A DNA stretch of 64,000 nucleotides from Takakia lepidozioides (Eukaryota; Streptophyta; Takakiopsida; Takakiales; Takakiaceae): the NCBI GenBank assembly GCA_030704615.1, contig CM060734.1, positions 11,408,001-11,472,000 on the forward strand, read 5' to 3'. Of the stretch, positions 23,335 to 36,222 are shown in pieces; within the stretch, counting starts at the first letter, position 1; every line of letters begins with the position of its first letter. The position numbers were made by a program, and so were the translations under genes. Under the pieces are notes generated by a model. It was not told the DNA's origin and made no database searches. It worked only from the letters and a program-made list of their open reading frames with translations.

Positions 23335-25043
23335 TCAGAGTAGCCTCACATTGGCAGTCCCAAACCATGCCTTGCAACAACATAAGATTGATTCGATGAG
23401 GAAAAACGGAACCACGAAAAAAAAAAAAGAATAAATATGATACATGTACAAGACTCGCTTCATAGCTTGCTCGCTATTGTACTGATTCTTGAACTCATTC
23501 GACCTGGAAATGCCTTTGTCTCTTTCAAACTCCCTGAAGAAACAGTTGTTCCATATAGCACCTTTCCATCTCCGAATGTATTGCTCAAGAGAGATTCTGG
23601 GTGTTGTCATGGTGATTTTGTGGTCAGTCAAGGACTCTCCCAGTGCTGAAATAGCACGCTTCTCCAGCTGTTCCAACAAGGCAAATGTGAGGCTCTGGAG
23701 CCAAGCAACACGGAATCATGAAAAAATGGGGACTGCAAGAATGAATGTTAGTTTCTCTCACCTGGCTCCAGAATGTAGCTTTGTGAAGCCATTGGTCGAA
23801 AGAGTGGTCATTCACCACTTTTATCACATTGGTTTTGGGGTCGTTCACTGTTCTTGGAAACCCATACATGTCCTTCACCAGAGGATCCGAGTTCCAAATC
23901 TCCAACCATCTGATTTTGGTTACGGTGTCCACCATTGAAATGGACAGGCGATGAAGTTTCTCTTGTGTCATTTCGGGTTTAGTTCCATACTTGTTGTAGT
24001 GCACTTTCACCTGCTCCAGGAACTCCGAGCCGAGACCGGGATCTGCAATGCGGATTTGTTTGTCAAACACACTCAGCAGGTTCTTTCTGTGGTTATCCAT
24101 CTCAAACCGGATTGCCTCCGCCACCCCCACAACAGACCTCTCCTCCTCTGCGTGAGTGGCGTAGTATTCGGCCTTCGCCTTCAAGCCTGTCTCCGCTATC
24201 TCTTGCTGCAAACAATCCAAAATATATGATCTTTTAGTTCACATCCATTGAAAATAAGGAACAAACTAGTCTGAATTTCAATTCGGTTTAAGTTTCCTTA
24301 CGGTGTACATGTAGTCAAGAAATGCCTCTCTTGTCAGGCTATACCAGGTGATGAGCTTTTTCTCCTTGCATCTCTTCATTTGACTTGTACTCAACACGTT
24401 CGCAAACGATTCCAGAGGCATCATACCGATCTTCTGGACCCGAAAAAGAGTGTGGCTGAGGTTGGTTGTTACGTGGGAGGTTTCGTTTGATCTGCATTGA
24501 ACAGTCACTTTTCCAATTAAGAAGAAAACAACCACAAACACAGCAATGCAATCACACAATGCACAACAATTTCGGAAAACTTACTTGTTGATGTCGTGCA
24601 TGGTAGTGAGCAACTGTGTGATTCGTCCTTTGTGATCCAGGACCATAGAATGAACGCTCCAGTGCCAATCCTTTTCGTCAGAGTGCAATTTGGATATGTA
24701 GTCCATCTAGGCAAGCAACCGGTGATTGCCATCCCATACAAAAAACATCTTCCCCATGAAAACTTTCGTGGAAGCCTTCTTGGACAATTTGGCCTCGAAC
24801 TCCCTGTTAACTTCACGCCAACATGCATCCCAACCTTCCTCTATCTCTTCTGACACATGCACTCTTCGCCCTTCGTGTCAGTGGTGGAAACATAGAACAC
24901 CGCAGAACCCTTCACATACCCATACACAAAATCATTTTTGAGTTTCTTTATGTCGTTTCTGAGTGCTGGCCGGACAGCAGGCATCGATATCATTCTGCAC
25001 AGTGGGATAAGGATGTCTCCATCAGGAATTTCCATGGTCAGGA
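23335..25043 (-). pseudogene. ParB-like / methyltransferase-like family, copy A (truncated)
   Basis: The gene reads right to left. The ParB-like domain gives IPLCRMISMPAVRPALRNDI, FVYGYVKGSAVFYVSTTD (24990-24870) and VWDGNHRLLA, then a TAG where copies B and C have Trp (about 24705). The spacer exons are TSHVTTNLSHTLFRVQKIG ..TWYSLTREAFLDYMYTV (24490-24298), the exon QEIAETGLKAKAEYYATH.. (24220-23755) with IRIADPGLGSEFLEQVKVHY, and SLEQYIRRWKGAIWNNCFFR (23660-23440). GT donors follow the exons. The left end stops before the methyltransferase-like domain found in B and C, and the right end is cut by the LTR at 25044. It aligns over its length with copy C. By analogy with bacterial ParB-fold proteins the first domain may bind DNA or nucleotide; this is inference. 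Confidence 0.72.
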
Positions 25044-25558
25044 TGTCATGCACCTAAGCATCATGCCACATCATACATCGCTGTCCAACCACACTTCCTA
25101 GCATATAGTCCTAGAAAGTCACGCCACAATGATACGGAAATGGTGAAAAGAGGAGAAACCACTCTATCACGTTATATAAGTCAAGCCAATGGCACCTTTG
25201 CTAAAGGACTCCACCATACAAACCTCACCCACTCTCCATCTCAAGTACTAGAGCTATGGCGGCGAGAGAGGCCTCAGGAGGCTCGATTAGAAGAAGACGA
25301 GCCTGCCTATGTCTCACGTGAAGATAACCTCTCCACGTCCCAAGTTAGGTTCATCACTTCACTTGGCACATGGAACCAAATGAAGTCCCAATGCCAACAA
25401 AATACAAATATAAATGTATAATGTCATAATTAATTAGAAATAACTATTTCTAACTAATCACAAACAAAACCATGACAGTTGTCGTGCACCTAAGCATCGT
25501 GCCACAACATACATCGCTGTCCAACCACACTTCCTAGCATATAGTCCTATAGTCACAA
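25044..25558 (-). mobile_element. 3' LTR of the main DNMT-Ty3 element
   Basis: A core of 434 bp (25044-25477) has inverted ends tgtcatg / catgaca. It is followed by a second copy of its first 76 bp or so (25480-25558), the same arrangement as at 3.7 kb. The purine tract of the minus strand (cgcccccct, 25560 on) and the element interior follow directly. The LTR interrupts the 5' part of ParB/methyltransferase copy A, so the retroelement is younger than that copy. No matching 5' LTR is seen beyond 31.35 kb. Confidence 0.78.
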
Positions 25559-25809
25559 TCGCCCCCCTAACTGGTGATTAGGTCCCTCTAACATCAGATA
25601 GCTTGCAAGTATCCACCCCAAGAAGATCATCGTTTGGTCTTCAATCGCACAAGTCCCAACACCTGAAGTCGATAGATCAATAGGCCGGGTGCAAACGTAG
25701 CCCCATCGTTAGTCGCCTTCATGCAATCCATGATCTTCAGTTGAATATCCATGACATTGAAGCCCCACTAACTAGACGTCACTTGTCCGCCTCACCATTG
25801 TGATGCCCA

Positions 25810-26406
<597 letters not shown>

Positions 26407-27400
26407 TCAGCCGAAGAGAAGAAAGTAAGGTGGGAATGAGGCAAGTGAAGCTTGTTTGCTCAACCTATAGCCCATAGCTAGCCAAGGCAGTTGAAGGTCC
26501 CAATCTCCTAGGTGTCCCTTCTGCAAACTGTACTTGCGCCTTCCTCTCTTGATTATCTGAACAACTCTCTCTGCCAAGCCATCAGCCTCGGGATGATCCC
26601 GAGAAATAGTGCGGTGATCTATCAAGGCTTGCTCACACAAAGCCTGAAAAGTCTCCCAAGAACTCTCTCCCCTGGTCCGTGAGTACCTCGGCTGGAGCAC
26701 CAAAATGGCTAAGCACTCGATCTAAGAATGCATACACAGCCCCCTCACTTGTCTTGTCAGGCAATGCCACCAGTTCAATCCATTTGGAGAAGTGTTCCAC
26801 CATCACCAACACATACTTGTTATGGCGAATCGTCAATGGCAATGGGCTTGCGAAGTCAAGACTCCAACGATAGCCCAAACCCATAATGGGTAAAAGATGC
26901 AATTGTGGCGTAGGGCCGTTGAAAGAAGCCCGCACTCTATCACACACCATGCACCTTGCCACTAACTCTTGCACATCCGTGTGCATGCCCCGCCACCAAT
27001 ACTGCCCTTGCAGCAAACTATGAGTGCGCCGCACCCCAAAATGTCCCAACTCCTCATGGGCATGGCATACCAATCGCGCTCGTTGTGTTGGATGAGGCAC
27101 AATCCTCACTCGTCCATCCTCCCATACTCGGAGTAGGTGAGTCCCCTCCCACTTGAACCTCTTGCCTCGTTGTATGACCTGATCCCTCTCCTTAGCAGTC
27201 ACACTGGCTGCTGTTTCTCCGGTACAAAGGTATGTCAACACTGCTACATCTTCATGCACATCCTTAGCACCACCAAACTTCTTACTAGTCTCTGGATCGT
27301 CATGCACGCTATCTACATGACCAATCGCATGGGATGGACCAGCTTGAGCTCCCATTTTTAGAATGCACAAAAAGGCCGATGCACGCCATTCTGGCACCAT
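26407..27400 (-). pseudogene. Integrase core of DNMT-Ty3 element
   Basis: The zinc-binding HHCC part is visible (HAHEELGHFGVRRTHSLL .. CMVCDRVRA, about 27065-26945). The DDE core follows: DFASPLPLT, VEHFSKWIELVALPDKT and EVLTDQGREFLGDF. After a frameshift near 26640 come DHPEADGLAERVVQIIKRG (with the Glu) and LQLPWLAMGYRLS. The enzyme joins element DNA to the genome. The single shift near 26640-26700 breaks the reading frame between the second Asp and the Glu, so this copy needs a partner to move. Confidence 0.88.
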
Positions 27401-27812
27401 CTCCTCATCTGTCTCACCATGCCACCGAGCTCCAATATCATCATGCTCGCTCGTGCATGGATTACGACTCAATCCATCTGCATCCCGATTGACAATACCG
27501 GCTCGATGCACCACCTGAAAGTCGTACTCTTGAAGCATAAGTGCCCACCGTGCAAGCTTCCCTATAAGCTTGTCTGACTCCATCAACCACTTCAATGGTT
27601 GGTGATCCGTGACAAGGGTGAAGAGATTGTCATAGAGGTAGCATCTGAAATGTGCCACTACCCATACCGCAGCTAGACACTCCCCTTCATAGGAACTATA
27701 CTTCGCCTCGACATCATTGTTCGAGCAGCTAGCATATGCCACTACGAACTCTCTTCCCTCATCATCCACCTGTGTGAGCACTGCTCCAATCCCCAGCATA
27801 CTCCAATCCGTA
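27400..27812 (-). CDS. RNase H domain of DNMT-Ty3 element
   Basis: The continuous frame 27799-26633 begins with RNase H text: GIGAVLTQVDDEGREFVVAY, KYSSYEGECLAAVWVVAHFR (catalytic Glu region), LVTDHQPLKWLM (Asp) and HRAGIVNRDADGLSR (final Asp). The first Asp sits in LYTDWS, just before 27799 and after an in-frame stop at about 27818 that separates it from the RT frame. The domain removes the RNA strand during reverse transcription. Confidence 0.88.
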
Positions 27813-27817
27813 TATAG

Positions 27818-28795
27818 CTAGAAAAGCCGCCCACGAATAGGCCGCCTCAGAATAGGTGCAGAAGTCAATTGAGCCTTGAGCTCCTCAAAGGCTTCTTCCT
27901 GCTCCTCCTCCCACTGCCACTCCTGACCCACCTTGGTCAACTTGGTAAGAGCTTTTGCAATGCTACTAAATCTCTTGACAAACCGTCGATAGTAATTTGC
28001 CAATCCCATGAAAGCACGAACTCTGCTCACATCCATGGGGCGTGGAATGCATGCAATGGCCTCCACCTTCGTCGTTTGAACACCCAATCCTCTAGGATAT
28101 ATCATGTGGCCCAGATACTCAATTTGATTGTGGAAGAACTTGCACTTTTTGGGGTGCAGTTTCAACCCGTGCGCTCTCAAGCGCTCAAACACCACCTGAA
28201 GGTGTTTCTCATGCTCCTCAACCGTAGCACTAAAGACGATGATGTCATCAATGTAGCACCGAGCGAACTCTAGCCCTACGAGAATCTTATCCATGACCCT
28301 CTGAAACTCTGCAGGAGCATTCTTCAACCCAAACGGTAAGAACCGCCATTGGTACAAACAATCCTTCTCATATTGGTCAATCCCCCAGAATGTCGTCTTT
28401 TGCTTGTCAGCCTTTTTGATTGACAACTGGTGGTAACCGGATCGCAAGTCCAATGTGCTAAACACCTTTGCATACCCAATAGCATCAAAGATCTCCTCTG
28501 GAGTTGGCATGGCATATCTATCGGACTTAGTCTGACGGTTCATAGGACGATAGTCCCCACACATCCTCCTTTCTGTCCAATTGCCATAGATATCCTTCTT
28601 AGCTGACATCACCGTTGCCGAGGCATATTCCCCGCTTGACAACTCCACCAATCCAGCTTTGAACGACTCCATAGTCCGTGACTGGATCAATGACCTCTCC
28701 ATGTCACTATACCAGTAGGGCCTTCGAAAGATTGGCATGTCACTTACCAAATCAATACGAATCTCCTGACCCTTCAAACTCCCCAAATCCTTCAA
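27818..28795 (-). CDS. Reverse transcriptase of DNMT-Ty3 element
   Basis: A frame of 325 codons covers the whole Ty3/gypsy RT palm and connection: RMCGDYRPMNRQT, YAKVFSTLDLRSGYHQL (first Asp), WRFLPFGLKNAPAEFQRVMD, CYIDDIIVFS (catalytic YIDD), LHPKKCKFFHNQIEYLGHMI, GLANYYRRFVKRFS and AFEELKAQLTSAPIL. The domain is intact in itself. It copies element RNA into DNA in the cytoplasmic particle. It follows the DNMT region in the order protease-DNMT-RT, an unusual insertion point. Confidence 0.95.
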   Translation of the reverse strand: MKDLGSLKGQEIRIDLVSDMPIFRRPYWYSDMERSLIQSRTMESFKAGLVELSSGEYASATVMSAKKDIYGNWTERRMCGDYRPMNRQTKSDRYAMPTPEEIFDAIGYAKVFSTLDLRSGYHQLSIKKADKQKTTFWGIDQYEKDCLYQWRFLPFGLKNAPAEFQRVMDKILVGLEFARCYIDDIIVFSATVEEHEKHLQVVFERLRAHGLKLHPKKCKFFHNQIEYLGHMIYPRGLGVQTTKVEAIACIPRPMDVSRVRAFMGLANYYRRFVKRFSSIAKALTKLTKVGQEWQWEEEQEEAFEELKAQLTSAPILRRPIRGRLF

Positions 28796-28972
28796 ACTAA
28801 AGGCAAAGCAATTTCTATAAGCCCTTAGAAATTGCTGGATCCTCCGTCTCTCTCCTCCGGTGACTGTAGGTCCAACATCTAGTTCCCAATTGTCCTCAGT
28901 GACTACAACCTTGGGTACACCAAACTTTGGTTGCTAGATAGCAACATCTTGGGCCTTGTCCGCCCAATCTGA

Positions 28973-30525
28973 CTATGGCGTAGCCTCCACATGCTCCGCC
29001 ATAGCCACCTTGAGAACATCCTCCGAGCAAGAAACATTCTCAAACTCTTCAAAAACCTTGGGCACCTTGGCCTCCAACTGATCCTCAGTCCATGGCTCTC
29101 CCCACTCCTCATATTGCTGCTTGAGAGATCCAATGACTCTCTCTTTGCGCATATCATCCCACATCTGCCATGGGTGTTTACAACCCACAATTTTGTGCTC
29201 GCCCCCACTCACTGCCTCAACCGTCCCGGTTGGCAGGGAGGATGCACTATCCAATGGGAGTGCAGAAGTAGCCATCAATGCTTGCAATCTTTGTTGCTCA
29301 GCCATGCACAAGCCAATGACCCATGTCAAGCAATTTAGATCCATTGCTTGACCCAACACTTGGCGGCGTGATGCCTCTGACAAAGCTGGCACATCTGTAG
29401 TGCCGGTGGCAAATCCCATTGCCCGCTCTCGCTCATCCGCATTGGGCTCCACCAATTGCTGTAACACACTGTCCCAAATCAACCTAGGACCATTGTCTCG
29501 GAAAGCATGAGACGAGGGAAAGCTCAGAAGCGTAGGCAAAGCCGAACGTGGCTGCCCCACTCGATTGACCACCGCCAAAGGTGGACGGTCATCATGTCGC
29601 ACCCTCTGCCAAGTATTTGCCTCCAAGGACCTCCAACAGTCCTCCAAAATTGGCACAGCTGTAGTGCCCGTGGCAAACCCCATTGCCCGCTCTCGCTCAT
29701 CCGCATTGGGCTCCACCATCTGCTGTAGCACACTGTCCCAAATCAACCCTGGCCTATTGTCTCGAAAAGCATGAGACAAGGGAAAGCTCATGAGTGTAGG
29801 CAAGGCCGGCTACCCCACTCGATTGACCACCGCCAAAGGTGGACGGCTGCCTCCCTTGGTCCAAAATGCCCTCAACCGTGAGGTTGGGTGGCCGTTGCAT
29901 GGAATCATAGGCTCTTTTGAGCAACTCCGGTGGTGCAAGATTGGTCCACCACAACCTAGGCCTATGTGCCCGTGACCCCACTGCAGCTGCATCCAATTAT
30001 ACAGCTGGTCCAATCCATGACCGGATCTGATGCACATTGGCCATAACCCTAGCCCGAGAATCCCCCATGAGAGGAACATTCTCCAAGATATAAGCTGGAG
30101 GTTGTACTTGCCTCACCTGAAAGTCACGCAACACTCGCAACATCTCCCAAAATAGATGCGATCGTGCATCATGCAAACCATTACCATGACCTGCGGGAGA
30201 ATGTCCTTGGCAAGGCCACCCTGCTATCACCAAGTCAATGGGACCATGCCGATCCAAATCCTCCGCCCCCAGCAAGGTAATGTCTGCTAGCAAGGCCTTT
30301 TGATACCCTTGAATTGCTGAGAGATGCAACAACTCAGGATACCGGTGTGTGAGCAAAGTGATGTGGCGCATAGAAATACGCCGAGCTATCTCATCCTTCT
30401 CCACATACAAGTACTTGCGTACTTAAATCCCAGCTTACAACACTCATGCAAGCCCAGTGCTCATGCCTCCAAACAGGTCTAGCAAACAAATCCCTGAGTC
30501 AGGTGGTTGCCAGGAAATGGGCACT
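28973..30525 (-). pseudogene. C5-cytosine DNA methyltransferase inside Ty3 pol, main copy
   Basis: Motif I is LLDLFGGMSTG (about 30505-30473), followed by three stops in the next 30 nt. Then come YVEKDEIARRISMRH, PIDLVIAGWPCQGHSPAG (catalytic Cys), DARSHLFWEMLRVL, YILENVPLMGD (intact motif VI ENV), DAAAVGSRAHRPRLWWTN and LTVEGILDQGRQ. After a frame change the C-terminal part is in frame 29803-28973: WDSVLQQ.VEPNADERERAM, GFATGTT, then RRQVLGQAMDLNCLTWVI, the C-terminal helix of Dnmt3/DRM-type enzymes. The VEPNADER.. segment is duplicated (see repeat 29399-29855). The domain is followed by an acidic spacer that joins RT. It adds methyl groups to DNA in working relatives. This copy retains every motif but is interrupted. 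Confidence 0.92.
29399..29855 (-). repeat. Direct duplication of about 195 bp inside the DNMT
   Basis: Segments 29399-29600 and 29663-29855 are near-identical. Each encodes the same piece: PTLMSF..SHAFRDN, WDSVLQQ.VEPNADER, GFATGTT. The copies are separated by about 60 bp, which reads RSLEANTWQRVRHDD on the minus strand. The other DNMT copies in the window (plus-strand 12.9-13.07 kb and the fragment at 38.8 kb) have it only once, so the duplication is private to this copy. Confidence 0.85.
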
Positions 30526-31343
30526 GTGTCCAAAGGAACTAACTGAGGAGGTGCAGGTGATGTCACTAAACTCCCTTCACTCACCAATGGATAGGCCTCC
30601 TGCCATGCTTGGTGCACCCACTTGCCTGCTACTCGATGCAAATTCCCAACTGTACCCCACAGTGGAATATGAACAGGCACATGAGGAAGCAAATCAGCCT
30701 TGTATGCCAATTGTTTGGTCTCATCAGGTGGTGGCCTATCATCTGCATGGCTATTGCCTTCCAAGAGCTCACCACCCCAAGCCACCACCCCTGAGAATGC
30801 AGCCAATATGGGCATCATGTTCCTATGATCCACCGCTACATTCCCAATAAATCGCACTGGGAGCAGTGCACGTCAGCCATCCCCTGACTGCCACTCCGGC
30901 CTGTAGGATGTCGTTTCCTCCCAAAAGTCCAGAGTAAATCCCATGGGGTACAATACCACCCCACCAACAAGCACATCGTATGATATCGCATCCGTAACAA
31001 TGGCTTTGGCTCTCATGACTGAGCCATCCATAGGATGATCTGGCTATAATCAAATGAATAGCTCATGGCGTGTAATCCCTCCCGCCTTCTCTGAACCACC
31101 TAAAGACGTCTGAATTTGGAAAAGGCAAGGCTCCAAATCCGCCTTTGTAAGACCCAAGCCTGTAATTGCCGCTCTCCCCAACATCAATGGTTGAGTTCCC
31201 GAGTCCAACAAGACTCGCAGTGGCCTATATCTCCACCCGGTTGGGCCACCCAACTGAAACACTTCATCTTGACTGTCCACCAAAACTACCCCAGGAGTCA
31301 CCATGTTGCGCTCAATGGCTGGCCTAGCTGGCAACTCCTGCAA
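30444..31343 (-). pseudogene. Protease and spacer of the main DNMT-Ty3 element
   Basis: The retropepsin segment reads RPLRVLLDSGTQPLMLGRAA (active-site Asp-Ser-Gly kept; 31215-31156), then TRHELFI and a stop at 31050. The spacer continues in two frames (VVLYPMGFTLDFWEETTSYR; LAAFSGVVAWGGELLEGNS; LPHVPVHIPLWGTVGNLHRV) to motif I of the methyltransferase. No gag or 5' LTR follows at higher coordinates: similarity ends at about 31350 in the Ala-rich linker before the protease. The element is therefore 5'-truncated. Confidence 0.85.
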
Positions 31344-31354
31344 CCGCAGCGGTT

Positions 31355-34300
31355 AACGCCGGCGTCCACCGGTCCGTCTCAACTTTTGGTTATCCCACGG
31401 GTAAAGACCCGCTGTAGTGTGAAAAGAAAGGGGCATAAATCCCCTTCTGTCTAATTCTATCTAGTTCTTAGTGAAAGATACGCTTGCTACCCTAAGACTC
31501 ATACCCCTAATGAGTGCCTCTACCCTGTTCATGATCAGAGACTAGATGCCCTCATCCACGCCGCAGCGGAAGAGAAGACATGGATGGGACTGGGAAGTTT
31601 CTCCCTTTTATGACTTGGTACATCCAAGTCCGGTTTGCATACACCAGTAAGACTGCTGTTATGATTTCAGTGTCACAAACAGCTCACTATCAGGGTGAAT
31701 ACACAGCCTATAGGTGGTTACATTTAAAAGCAGTACATGCTGAACTTCCTCTAGAATGAAAGCATTGTGATGTGAGGATGCAACATGGATCTACCACCAT
31801 GTGCAGGTACAGGTAGTTCACTGCCTCTCACGGATTTTCCTTTAAATCACAAGTGACCCTCCCTTCATCCTTCATTAGTCTTTCTCTCTTTCCACACAGA
31901 GACCCTCTTCATTCTGATTGCTTGCAGAAGCAATCAGTTTGTCAGTCAGTAAATACAAGCCCCTTAACTATATGCATTCTACAAAACAAAAATCTTAGTT
32001 TGCATTCAACTCCCAATTAACAGAGTTCCAGAAACAGATCCCTCTCAGTCTAACAACTAACATGAAATGACAGTGTCACTTATGCAGCTACATGCAATGC
32101 AGAAGCACCCAACAGTTTGCAAGAGATCTACCATGCATTCCACTACTTTGTGCATGCATATGCCAGGCCTTAATTCTTGGTAAACTGAACCCTCATTCCT
32201 ATGTTGTAATACTGACCAGCAAATCTTACTTGTTTCTACTCTACGACATCCACTTTGCAGGTATGATCACCACTAAAACCCTAAAGCAACGTTGATTCCA
32301 GACTCACAGTGCTGAACCAGAAAGAAAAGAAAACAGAATCAAGACAATACATTCTGTGACTGAGGGTTTGGAGAATCTCCCCTCAATCAACATTCCATTG
32401 CAATGCTTGCATCACCTCTCGTTCTCTCTACACCTTCTTGGTTTGAAGTCCAGGCAGTCCCTCCATTCCATTTTTCATAAAGTTATCACATCTCTCATGC
32501 TAACTTGAGAGCATCCCAAGAAATTTCAACAACATCTATCCTAAGTACCCATTACTGCCATCTTACCCTAGGATAATATTCACAACTTGACCACACAAGT
32601 TTCTGTGGCACACCGCCCTTTTCCTAGCTACAATCGTCTTCCCTACCGCTCCCTTCATCTCTCCGTAGGCCTAAGTTTCCATACCCTCCGTCTGCAGTAC
32701 ATGGTATCAGGCTGCTGCTTCCCCGCAATTCCCACACTTCCGGACATCAAAGCAATGACTGCAACGCCTCTCCTCTTCTGGCTTGAACACACATTACCAA
32801 GTTGTCTCCTTCCAAGAATATCCTCCAGCAGGCCTAAGTTTCCATCCCTTCTGGCAGCAGCACATGGTGTCAAGCTGCTCACTCCCCTGCTGAACTATCC
32901 TGCAGCAATTCCCATTTCTCAAAGCACCAGAGCAATCACCGCACCGCCTCCCTTCATCTGCCCTAAGCACACATTGCCAAGCTGCCTCTTCGCAAGATTA
33001 TCTTCCAGCGAGCCCTAAATTACCACTCATTATAGTAACGACGACACCGCTTCTCCCCTTCTGGCAGCTGGACAGGTTACAATGTTGCCTCCCCTGTGTC
33101 TCCCCTCACCCCTTCATTACTTCTATCCTAATCATGCTTCATGGCAACTCAAGACAAGCAGAATGTGCTCAAGTCACCTTCTACACACTGCCCCTGCTCA
33201 TTCCCTTGCCCGCAGCACTCTCAGGACCTCCCCGATATTGCATCCGGGATGACAATGAAAACACATCCATCCATCAAGAGAAATTCGTTTATCCAATGAA
33301 TGAAAAAACCCACTGGGCACGACTTAACCCCTTTCACACTGGTACTGGGTCCCTCTTTTAAATACAAACAATTCAATGAGCAACAGTAAAGTTTTAAACT
33401 GCCCCCACTGCATTCACACTACACCGCACCCTGCTTGCACGCTTCAGGGCCTCACGCCTGAGCCACCCGGCTGATGTACTTGATCTCAGTACGATTTAAG
33501 GTCAACACTGGGGCCCCGCTCCCCGTATGTCGTGGCTGGGCCACAGCTGCCTCCACGCTTTTAGTAATCGAGTGCCTACTCTCTAGGCGCAGCACCCAGG
33601 CTCCTCCCGGGCTGCTCGCGACCTTGGGGCAGCTGCTGTCAAGCGAAATCAGCCCGCCCAAACCCCAAGACAAAAAAAATACAACCCACCCTCCCCTAGG
33701 CCTCCATGGCTTGCTAGTGGGGGGGGGGGGGATTAGCACATAGTGGCCTTATAGTGGCCCTATATCATAGATCCAGCCTACTGGCCTACTTTTGCCAGAG
33801 CTGACTATATTTCAAATTAGTAATCAAACACAAAGATTCATTCTTCAAACAATTCAAATACAAGCCTCTATTGGTACCCTTTTCAATAGGCTATGGGGTT
33901 CTTCCCCTTGTCAATTCTAGACATGAAATAGTGGGATTCCACAATGCACTCTCCTCTTTTGAAGAGCCTAAATCAGATTTTCAACTTCAAGCTTTGTTTG
34001 GAAAATAAATGAATCACATACATAAATGGTGAAATGGTAAGATGGGATCAACCTTTCTATGCGAGAGTGCTTGGGATGCTCTATCGACTCAAGTAATGGT
34101 ACTCTATGCGGCCTCCACTTGGGCTCTCGTCTGTAAGTCCACACCAGCCCCTCCTACTCGTCCTCAAGTCACTTTCCTCTACATGAAATTGCCCTCTTCC
34201 TTCACAAATGAAATGGCTCAAAGGCCCACAAGCTAGGCCACTTGCCTTAGCTCGCAAGAATTCTACCTAATTAGGGAGCTTCAAGCTCCACTCCCTAGGA

Positions 34301-34740
34301 TCTAGCCTCCTCAAGCCTCAAACTAACAACACTACAACAACAAGAGGAAACTAAGCAAGAGAAAGAACTAGATGAAGAACAAGAGAAGAACTAGATGAAG
34401 AACAAGCGAAGAACTAGGTGAAGAACAAGGGAAGCCTTGCCCTTCTTTTATACTGTTTTTGAGCCTAATAAACTAATGGAAAATATTCATTAAACTATTG
34501 TTTCCTTGGAGGATCTATAATATAATATTCAACATGGATGAAAAGTCTTAGAGGCAAATGAAAGCTGGTTTTTCATCCATCCAATTGGATGACCAGTTGG
34601 CGCGAGTTGTCATTTCATCCATCCAGCTCCTCAAGGCGAATTCCAGGATTTTTCATCCATCCAAGAAGTAGAAATGCAAATAATAGGCCCCGTGAGTGCC
34701 GTCGACTCAATAATTCGGCCCCGCTGCTAATCAGCTCTAT
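31355..34740. other. Long stretch without a recognisable gene
   Basis: The short frames present are unlike real proteins and lack splice context. At 32640-33020 serine/leucine/proline-rich frames come from CT-rich DNA in which a phrase like ..gc.ctcctcttctgg...acacattaccaagt.gtctc recurs about every 120-180 bp (32760, 32945). A 13-nt G run lies at 33719-33731. At 34565-34665 ggatgaaaa / tttcatcc words form imperfect inverted repeats. At 34360-34430 gaactagatgaagaacaag recurs three times. A mobile-element remnant may begin at 31355. Confidence 0.4.
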
Positions 34741-35338
34741 AAATCACCAAACTTGGTGACAAACTACAATTATATACCTTGTATCAGCCTGTTTCTCAGC
34801 TCCATCGGTGGTAAAAAATTGCACTTCTCACCATTCGTCGTATTTTCGCTACACACAGATTTTGTGGTATTTTTGGAAATCAAATCCCTGGTGATGGCTC
34901 TGGGGTCTTTGACCCTGCCACTGAGTCATAGGTTGTCTGGAGTCCCCTCCAATTGTCCCGCACCGCTAACAAGTCCACGCTTCGCCGTTTGAAGTTGTCC
35001 TGACCTGCTGTCATTCCGATGCGGCCAATTGCTTTGTTGCGATATTTCATCGTTGTACATGTCGCTTCCACCAATTGCCAAGCTCTTCGCCGTGTATTCC
35101 TACTGGACTTGAAAGGCGGGAGAAAAGAGAGATCGCAATCTGCGACTAGAACAGTCGTCCTGTATTGTTTGAACATGATTAACTTGCCGTTTCCGGTACC
35201 GAATTGGCAGCCTAATCTGCTGTCGATGCAGCTTCATACGGTCATCTTGACGCCAGAGTTCCACTCCATGGTCGTCGCAGACACTGTCTAATTTCCTACG
35301 TGCTTTACCAACGATTTCCAGACAACTAACAAACTAAC

Positions 35339-35701
35339 TTGTTTTGGCAGTACAATGCCGAAACCGCTTGTCTTATGATAAAAAACGATCTGAAAATAAA
35401 AGTGTACCAATATATGCATCTACAGGCCTATGAACCGTCTGAATTTAGTGTAGATATTAGAGAAGCGCGGTCACATATAGATCATGGGGGTGTCATGGTT
35501 GATGTCTTTGTCAGGATCGCATTCGGTGATGTTAATATGAAGGTTAGGGGCCGGGATTGGGTTGTGGACGTACCGATGATCCTTGGGTTGGGTGGGGGAG
35601 GCATGTTTTTGATGTATGTGGGTGAGGAAGTTAGTGTTGGTGAGTTTGTGGAAGTTGGTAAGGAGAGTGAGGTTATGTGCAGGGTCACAGTCATCATGTG
35701 A
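35339..35701 (+). CDS. Hypothetical 120-residue frame
   Basis: The frame is open and includes EPSEFSVDIREARSHIDHGG followed by a Val/Gly-rich half. It is preceded by ttttggcag at 35340, which would serve as a splice acceptor, so it could be a terminal exon. The opposite strand is open as well (His/Thr/Asn-rich text, less protein-like). No family is recognised. A TTTA microsatellite follows at 35877-35912. Confidence 0.25.
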   Translation: MFWQYNAETACLMIKNDLKIKVYQYMHLQAYEPSEFSVDIREARSHIDHGGVMVDVFVRIAFGDVNMKVRGRDWVVDVPMILGLGGGGMFLMYVGEEVSVGEFVEVGKESEVMCRVTVIM

Positions 35702-36222
35702 GCCGAACCGTATGTGCAATGACGACATATGCAACGTGCGTGCCAAATTTGGGAGTGAACAAAATTCATTTGGACCCAAAACCACAGTTTCTTCCTTGTT
35801 TTGCACTGCAAACTTGATTTGTGTTCTACTTCATGCACTCTTTATAGAGAGTTCTGCAATAGTGAGTGAAGAGATTTATTTATTTATTTATTTATTTTAT
35901 TTTATTTTTCCATTTTTGTTTGGTCTAAATTTTTGCAAGGAAGTAGGGGTGGGAGGCTTGAAGCTGCAGAACAAAATTGAGCCAAAAATAAAATTGATAC
36001 GTAGCAAAAAACCCCAATCAAAGGCTATATACGTCTTTCGGCTCAGGCCAATTGAATGGCTTGCCCATGAACCGAAGTACTACATGGGCTAATGTGACTC
36101 TCTCATTATTATTGTTGTCGTACAACCTTTATAGCATTGAATGCCAACAACCTCCCGTAAATTGGTCCTGGAACATACTTTGATCATAATGAGCGCCGCC
36201 ATTTATTCGTACCGCTATCTTC

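Noticed and set aside
32587-33018. Plus-strand frame of 143 codons rich in Ser, Leu and Pro
   Set aside because: It derives from CT-rich imperfect repeats and lacks any conserved block. No start context or partner exon is visible.
35471-35838. His/Asn/Thr-rich minus-strand protein
   Set aside because: It is the shadow of GT-rich plus-strand DNA; composition is unlike a protein and no splice context was found.
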